Shown piece after piece: positions 6,820-9,969 of a stretch of 9,969 nucleotides of DNA. The position numbers were made by a program, and so were the translations under genes. The number at the start of each line of letters is the position of its first letter. The first letter of the stretch is position 1. The DNA comes from Rhodanobacteraceae bacterium (lineage in GTDB: Bacteria; Pseudomonadota; Gammaproteobacteria; Xanthomonadales; Rhodanobacteraceae): assembly GCA_025924775.1 (NCBI GenBank), contig JAICHS010000074.1:1-9969 (forward strand), given 5' to 3'. The notes under the pieces were generated by a model that made no database searches, was not told where the DNA came from, and was given only the letters and a program-made list of their open reading frames with translations.

Positions 6820-7626
6820 TCAGTGTGGCGCGCCGGTGGATTGCTGCGCGCGCAGTCGCTGCGCCAATGCTTCCGCATCACTCCAGGTCAGCGGCTTACG
6901 CTTGCCAGCCAGGCGCAGCAGCCGGCGTGCGTGTCGCTGTTTCGCCACGACGCGCAGCCAGCGTGGATCAAGCGGATCGGTTGTAAAGGCGTGCAGCATG
7001 CGGCCGTCGCTGGCGAAGTGGCGGCCGAGTTTTTTCGCGAGTGCCCGCAAGCTGGCCTGCGTGAAAAAGCCGACGTGCTGGCCCGCTTCCGGCGCGTAGT
7101 AATGCCATTCGCCCGGTCGAGGGTTGCTCTCCGGCAGCAATTCGGTCGTGAAGATCAGGATTGGCGCGCGTTCCGTGAGCTCGTGGAACGCAGGCAGCGG
7201 ATCGGTCAGGTGTTCGGCCACCTCGAAGCAGGTGGCGAGATCGTAGCGGGTGTCCGCTTCCGCTTCGAAACCCCACGCGAACAGGTTCTCGCAGTACGGA
7301 TCGCTCCAGCGGAAATCATGGCCGCGATCGCGCATCAACCGCACGAACAGCCCGGTGCCCGCGCCGTAATCGAGCGCGGTTCGCACCTTGCGAAAACGCC
7401 AGCGCAACAGCGCGTCCACGGCGTCCGCCAGCCACAGATTGCGCACCACGATGCCGGTGTCGAGCGCGGTGATCGCATGGTCGGCGTACGCCTCGTCCAG
7501 CCAGTCGGGAGCCTCAACGAACACGTAGCTACAGGCTTCGCACCGCAGGTAGCGCGCGCGGTGGTGGCCCAGCACGATCAGTTCACCGAACAGCTGGGTG
7601 TCGCCGCCGCACAGTTTGCAGGTCAT
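6820..7626 (-). CDS. zinc-ribbon class I SAM-dependent methyltransferase, coupled to bioD
   Basis: A 268-aa protein. Residues 3-32 form a putative zinc ribbon, CxxC (C3, C6) and CxxC (C29, C32). The Rossmann methyltransferase domain follows: motif I ALDYGAGTG (84-92), an acidic residue in WSDPY (D109), and CFEVAEHL (133-140), the EVxEH signature of type 11/12/23 methyltransferases. EWHYYAPEAGQHVGFF (173-188) is also typical of that group. The C-terminus is Arg/Lys-rich. The start ATG overlaps the bioD stop as ATGA (7626-7623), so translation is probably coupled and cotranscription almost certain. The frame continues open upstream to 8190, but that part lies antisense-like within bioD in a different frame and is not coding. 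BioC, the biotin-pathway methyltransferase, has no N-terminal zinc ribbon, so this is probably not BioC. The methyl acceptor is unknown. Confidence 0.85.
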   Translation of the reverse strand: MTCKLCGGDTQLFGELIVLGHHRARYLRCEACSYVFVEAPDWLDEAYADHAITALDTGIVVRNLWLADAVDALLRWRFRKVRTALDYGAGTGLFVRLMRDRGHDFRWSDPYCENLFAWGFEAEADTRYDLATCFEVAEHLTDPLPAFHELTERAPILIFTTELLPESNPRPGEWHYYAPEAGQHVGFFTQASLRALAKKLGRHFASDGRMLHAFTTDPLDPRWLRVVAKQRHARRLLRLAGKRKPLTWSDAEALAQRLRAQQSTGAPH

Positions 7627-8321
7627 GGCGCGAGGCCGCGCACGGCGTCGGCGGCCTCGCGCAGGGACGCCGCAGCCGTGACCGGTTCTACGCCGTGGCC
7701 GATCACGCCCAGGCACGGCGCCGCCAGCGACCGGTTCAGCATCACCAGGTTTTCCTTGGGGTACAGCATGTCCGGGTCGACGCGGTTGCCGACCCAGCCG
7801 ATCAGCTCGCAGCCATCGCTGCGGATTGCGCGCGCCGTGAGTTGGGCGTGGTTGAGGCAACCCAGCTTCAGGCCCACCACCAGGATCACCGGAAGTTGCA
7901 AATGCCGCGGAATGGCATTGGCGCGCAGGGAATCGGAAATCGGCGCCAGCCAACCGCCCACGCCTTCCACCACGATGGCGTCGCCGTGCAGCATGGTGAG
8001 CGTGTCGTAGGCGTCCTCGATCGGCGGCAGCGTGACTTCCGCCTCGACCTCCGCCGCCGCGATGTGCGGCGATACCGGCAACGCGAAGGCGAACGGATTG
8101 CAGTCGCGGTAGCGTTCGGGTTTGGGGTCGCTGGCCGCAATCAGTGCCAGTGCATCGTCGTTGCGCAGGCCGTCCGGGGTTTCCTCGCAACCGCTGGCCA
8201 CCGGTTTCATGCCGGTCGCGCGCAGGTTGGCCGCGCGCAGCGCCTGCAGCAGGGTGCAGGCGGCCCAGGTCTTGCCGATGCCGGTGTCGGTGCCGGCGAT
8301 GAAAACGCCTTTAGGCTTCAT
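7623..8321 (-). CDS. bioD: ATP-dependent dethiobiotin synthetase BioD
   Basis: BioD closes the ureido ring of dethiobiotin from 7,8-diaminopelargonate, CO2 and ATP in the cytoplasm, the step before BioB. The 232-aa length matches the family (E. coli about 225). The P-loop is GTDTGIGKT (10-18, with K17). GMKPVASGCE (37-46) carries the catalytic-type K39 and S43, GLRNDDALAL (51-60) the metal-binding Asp region, and VVEGVGGWLAP (117-127) the conserved Glu and Gly-rich loop. The nucleotide-base region VGNRVDP is at about 177-183. The start has AAGGA about 9 bases upstream. Other biotin genes are absent from the window. It leads a two-gene unit with the methyltransferase. No biotin operator is evident upstream. 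Confidence 0.95.
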   Translation of the reverse strand: MKPKGVFIAGTDTGIGKTWAACTLLQALRAANLRATGMKPVASGCEETPDGLRNDDALALIAASDPKPERYRDCNPFAFALPVSPHIAAAEVEAEVTLPPIEDAYDTLTMLHGDAIVVEGVGGWLAPISDSLRANAIPRHLQLPVILVVGLKLGCLNHAQLTARAIRSDGCELIGWVGNRVDPDMLYPKENLVMLNRSLAAPCLGVIGHGVEPVTAAASLREAADAVRGLAP

Positions 8322-8662
8322 GGCGACGATCCTTGTTCGGTGTGCGAACGATAGCGGTTTGCGGGCACGCCGGTGAAGCCCGGCAGTGCGTGGCTGAACC
8401 CGGCGAGGGCAATCGGCGTGGCCGCGTTCCGCGGCAGCCTGGCACCGCCGGTCAAAACCAGAGCGAGGGGGAACGCGAAGGCACCGCCGAAGCTGTCGAG
8501 GCGCGCGCTGGGGCTGCGCTCGCAGCGCACCTCAGCCTCGCTGGACGGCATCGGTTCCGGCATCGCGTGATAATAGGAGATCTGGCTGCACATTTCGTTC
8601 AAGCGAACGCGCAGGAATTGTGCGCCGCTTGACTCAAACGTCCCTACGCGAGGGCACTCAGC
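8322..8662. other. 341-base divergent intergenic region between bioD and msrC
   Basis: No gene convinces me here. The minus strand is open throughout (a frame ending at 8318), giving an Ala/Pro/Ser/Arg-rich peptide without recognisable features; plus-strand frames are equally uninformative. The most AT-rich spot is around 8569-8576: TATTAT on the minus strand (8575-8570) and GATAAT on the plus strand (8569-8574) each match 5/6 of a -10 element, but neither has a good -35 at 16-18 bases. This is the likely promoter zone for both directions. GCGAGGG just before 8663 is the msrC ribosome-binding site. Confidence 0.5.
8596..8609. promoter_or_regulatory. short palindrome CGTTC-AAGC-GAACG (candidate operator)
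   Basis: Perfect 5-bp arms surround a 4-base centre, about 20 bases from the candidate -10 cluster at 8569-8575. It is flanked by the imperfect outer pair GCACATT and AATTGTGC. The site is short enough to occur by chance, and no matching regulator family is recognised. Confidence 0.25.
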
Positions 8663-9157
8663 ATGTTCGAAGCCGCATCCATCACCGCCACCGACAAACC
8701 CGGCCTGTACACCGAACTCGCGCAGCAGGCGCGCGGCCTGCTGCATGGCGAGAAGAGTTTCATCGCCAATGCCGCCAATTTCGCGGCGCTGGTGTACCAC
8801 GCGTTGCCCGACATCAACTGGTGCGGATTCTATCTTTTCGACGGGGACGAACTGGTGGTGGGCCCGTTCCAGGGCAAGCCAGCCTGCATTCGCATCGCGC
8901 TGGGTCGCGGCGTATGCGGTATCGCCGCCGTGGAACGCGCGACCCAGGTGGTGGCGGACGTGGCTGCCCACCCCAACCACGTTTATTGCGACAGCGCGTC
9001 GCGCTCGGAAATCGTGGTGCCGCTGGTCCATGCCGATGGCACGCTGCTGGGCGTGTGGGACGTCGATTCGCCGCACCTGGCGCGTTTCGACGATGCGGAT
9101 CGTGCCGGCATGGAAGTGCTGTGCGCGGAGTTCATGCGCGCGGCGGGAAGCCGCTAG
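8663..9157 (+). CDS. msrC: free methionine-(R)-sulfoxide reductase (GAF domain)
   Basis: This cytosolic enzyme reduces free L-methionine-(R)-S-oxide to methionine, with thioredoxin as the usual reductant. The 164-aa protein is a single GAF domain of the fRMsr/YebR family. Three cysteines are present: C75 in PACIRI, C85 in GRGVCG and C109 in VYCDSASRSEI. Their spacing (10 and 24 residues) equals that of E. coli C84, C94 and C118, where C118 is catalytic. WCGFYLF (53-59) and VWDVDSP (131-137) are further family signatures. The ATG at 8663 has GAGGG about 8 bases upstream. It is divergent from bioD and followed by a hairpin at 9240-9260. With all catalytic cysteines intact it should be active. 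Confidence 0.93.
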   Translation: MFEAASITATDKPGLYTELAQQARGLLHGEKSFIANAANFAALVYHALPDINWCGFYLFDGDELVVGPFQGKPACIRIALGRGVCGIAAVERATQVVADVAAHPNHVYCDSASRSEIVVPLVHADGTLLGVWDVDSPHLARFDDADRAGMEVLCAEFMRAAGSR

Positions 9158-9239
9158 ATGCATGGGTCCCCGAATCGCGCGACGCCCTGTGCGATACCGC
9201 AAGCCTGACTCACGCCTGATCGCGTTCAGCCAAGCGTAA

Positions 9240-9260
9240 CCGGGCCATCACGCGGCCCGG
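9240..9260. terminator. GC hairpin after msrC (weak terminator candidate)
   Basis: CCGGGCC (9240-9246) and GGCCCGG (9254-9260) pair perfectly around ATCACGC. It lies 83 bases after the msrC stop and 47 before the next start. No T run follows, so intrinsic termination is doubtful; it could be a processing or attenuation structure. The 7-bp arms are identical to those at 3067-3091. Confidence 0.35.
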
Positions 9261-9307
9261 CGCATGCTCGCGGACGACTTCCCGAGCGGCCCCGTGGGGT
9301 GAACGGC

Positions 9308-9969
9308 ATGCCCAGAATCGGCACTTCCAACACGCCGGCCAGGCGCCGGCAACTACCTTCCATACTGCGTTACCGTGGCGCGTGCGCGGCGGACGAGCCA
9401 TTGGGCGTGACGCTGGTGTTGCGCCGCCGACAACCGCTGCAACGGCCGATCCCGCGTGTGTCGCACGCGGAGTTTGCTACACGCTACGGCGCCGATCCCG
9501 CGGACGTCGAACGCGTGCGCGCGTTTGGCCGCCAGCACGGCATGCAGGAGCTGGCCTGCGACCTGGCCTGCCGCACCTTGCGCTGGCAGGGTGATGCGAA
9601 ATCATTGCAACGGGCGTTCCGCGTCAAGCTGGGCCGCTACGAGATGGCGCCGGGTGGCGCGACGTTCATCGGCTGCGAGGGCGAGCCCGTGCTGCCGGAT
9701 CCGGCCGTGATCGCGGTGCTGGGGCTGGACCGGCGCCCGATCGCGCATCCGCACTTCCGGATTGCACAGGCGCAGCCGGGCGCAACCTACACGCCGGTGC
9801 AGATCGGCCAGCTTTACGCTTTCCCTGCGGGCGACGGCACGGGCCAGACCATCGCAATCATCGAACTCGGCGGCGGCTATCAGCAGGCCGACCTCGACAC
9901 GTATTTCAGCGGGTTGGGCTTGAAGACGCCGACGGTCACTGCGGTGTCGGTCGATGGCGGCAGCAATCA
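9308..9969 (+). CDS. S53-family (sedolisin/kumamolisin-like) peptidase, N-terminal part
   Basis: 220 codons run to the window edge without a stop. Residues about 30-145 fit a pro-kumamolisin activation domain: PLGVTLVLRRR (31-41), SHAEFATRYGADPADVERVRAF (52-73), an AFRVKLGRYEM strand (103-113) and the VIAVLGLDRRP end (134-144). The peptidase domain begins near YTPVQIGQLYAFP (161-173), followed by GTGQTIAIIELGGGYQQADLDTYF. The Glu/Asp and Ser residues of the Ser-Glu-Asp triad lie beyond the window, so activity cannot be judged. S53 enzymes are acid-acting endopeptidases with a self-cleaved propeptide. No classical signal peptide is seen; the N-terminus is Arg-rich. GGGGTG lies 6 bases before the ATG; an in-frame GTG at 9299 is an alternative start. 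The frame is open back to 9209. Confidence 0.85.
   Translation, partial: MPRIGTSNTPARRRQLPSILRYRGACAADEPLGVTLVLRRRQPLQRPIPRVSHAEFATRYGADPADVERVRAFGRQHGMQELACDLACRTLRWQGDAKSLQRAFRVKLGRYEMAPGGATFIGCEGEPVLPDPAVIAVLGLDRRPIAHPHFRIAQAQPGATYTPVQIGQLYAFPAGDGTGQTIAIIELGGGYQQADLDTYFSGLGLKTPTVTAVSVDGGSN

Noticed and set aside
6820..7626. Identification of the bioD-linked methyltransferase as BioC
   Set aside because: An N-terminal CxxC/CxxC ribbon and the EWHYY...GQHVGFF region are not BioC features; adjacency to bioD alone is not enough.
6781..8010. 409-codon plus-strand frame starting right after the tricorn-like gene
   Set aside because: It runs antisense to the methyltransferase and bioD, both identified by motifs, and shows no domain of its own.
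7627..8190. N-terminal extension of the methyltransferase frame into bioD
   Set aside because: The extension is Arg/Gly/Pro-rich and overlaps bioD in another frame. The zinc-ribbon MTCKLC start at the ATGA overlap is the natural beginning.
8318..9202. 294-codon minus-strand frame spanning msrC and the bioD-msrC gap
   Set aside because: Most of it is antisense to msrC. The remaining part (to 8318) is Ala/Pro/Ser/Arg-rich with no recognisable feature; a small peptide there cannot be excluded but is not supported.

Overview
The window is GC-rich bacterial chromosomal DNA with ordinary, densely packed genes. Product types, the exported peptidases and the separate bioD fit a gammaproteobacterium of the Xanthomonadales (Rhodanobacter/Dyella/Xanthomonas-like). 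That placement rests on familiarity with the protein families, not on a search. There is no phage, CRISPR array, tRNA or rRNA gene, and no intact transposase.

Layout. Bases 1-70 are the last codons of a rightward gene. Bases 71-458 hold no gene but contain a compact MITE-like element (183-369) with perfect terminal inverted repeats, then a UUCG-capped terminator. A leftward pair follows: an exported M3 peptidyl-dipeptidase (dcp, 459-2651), preceded 28 bases upstream by a small conserved-looking protein that probably starts at TTG (2680-3033). A divergent control region (about 3034-3255) with a GCAA-centred palindrome separates this pair from a large rightward tricorn-protease-like S41 lipoprotein (3256-6780). 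A 10-bp-stem hairpin lies between that gene and a convergent leftward pair, bioD (7623-8321) and a zinc-ribbon SAM methyltransferase (6820-7626), joined by an ATGA overlap. After a 341-base divergent gap come the rightward free methionine-(R)-sulfoxide reductase msrC (8663-9157) and the start of an S53 (sedolisin/kumamolisin) peptidase cut by the window end (9308 onward).

How the genes fit together. Three peptidases dominate: the tricorn-like lipoprotein would cut polypeptides to short peptides, Dcp removes dipeptides from peptide C-termini, and the S53 family is usually secreted. The first two are divergent neighbours and both carry export signals, which suggests envelope peptide scavenging. 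bioD supplies the penultimate step of biotin synthesis; its coupled methyltransferase is not recognisable as BioC. msrC repairs free oxidised methionine.

I do not see a clear new multi-gene system. The best leads are the structured MITE-like element, the divergent peptidase locus with its palindrome, and the bioD-coupled methyltransferase of unknown substrate.
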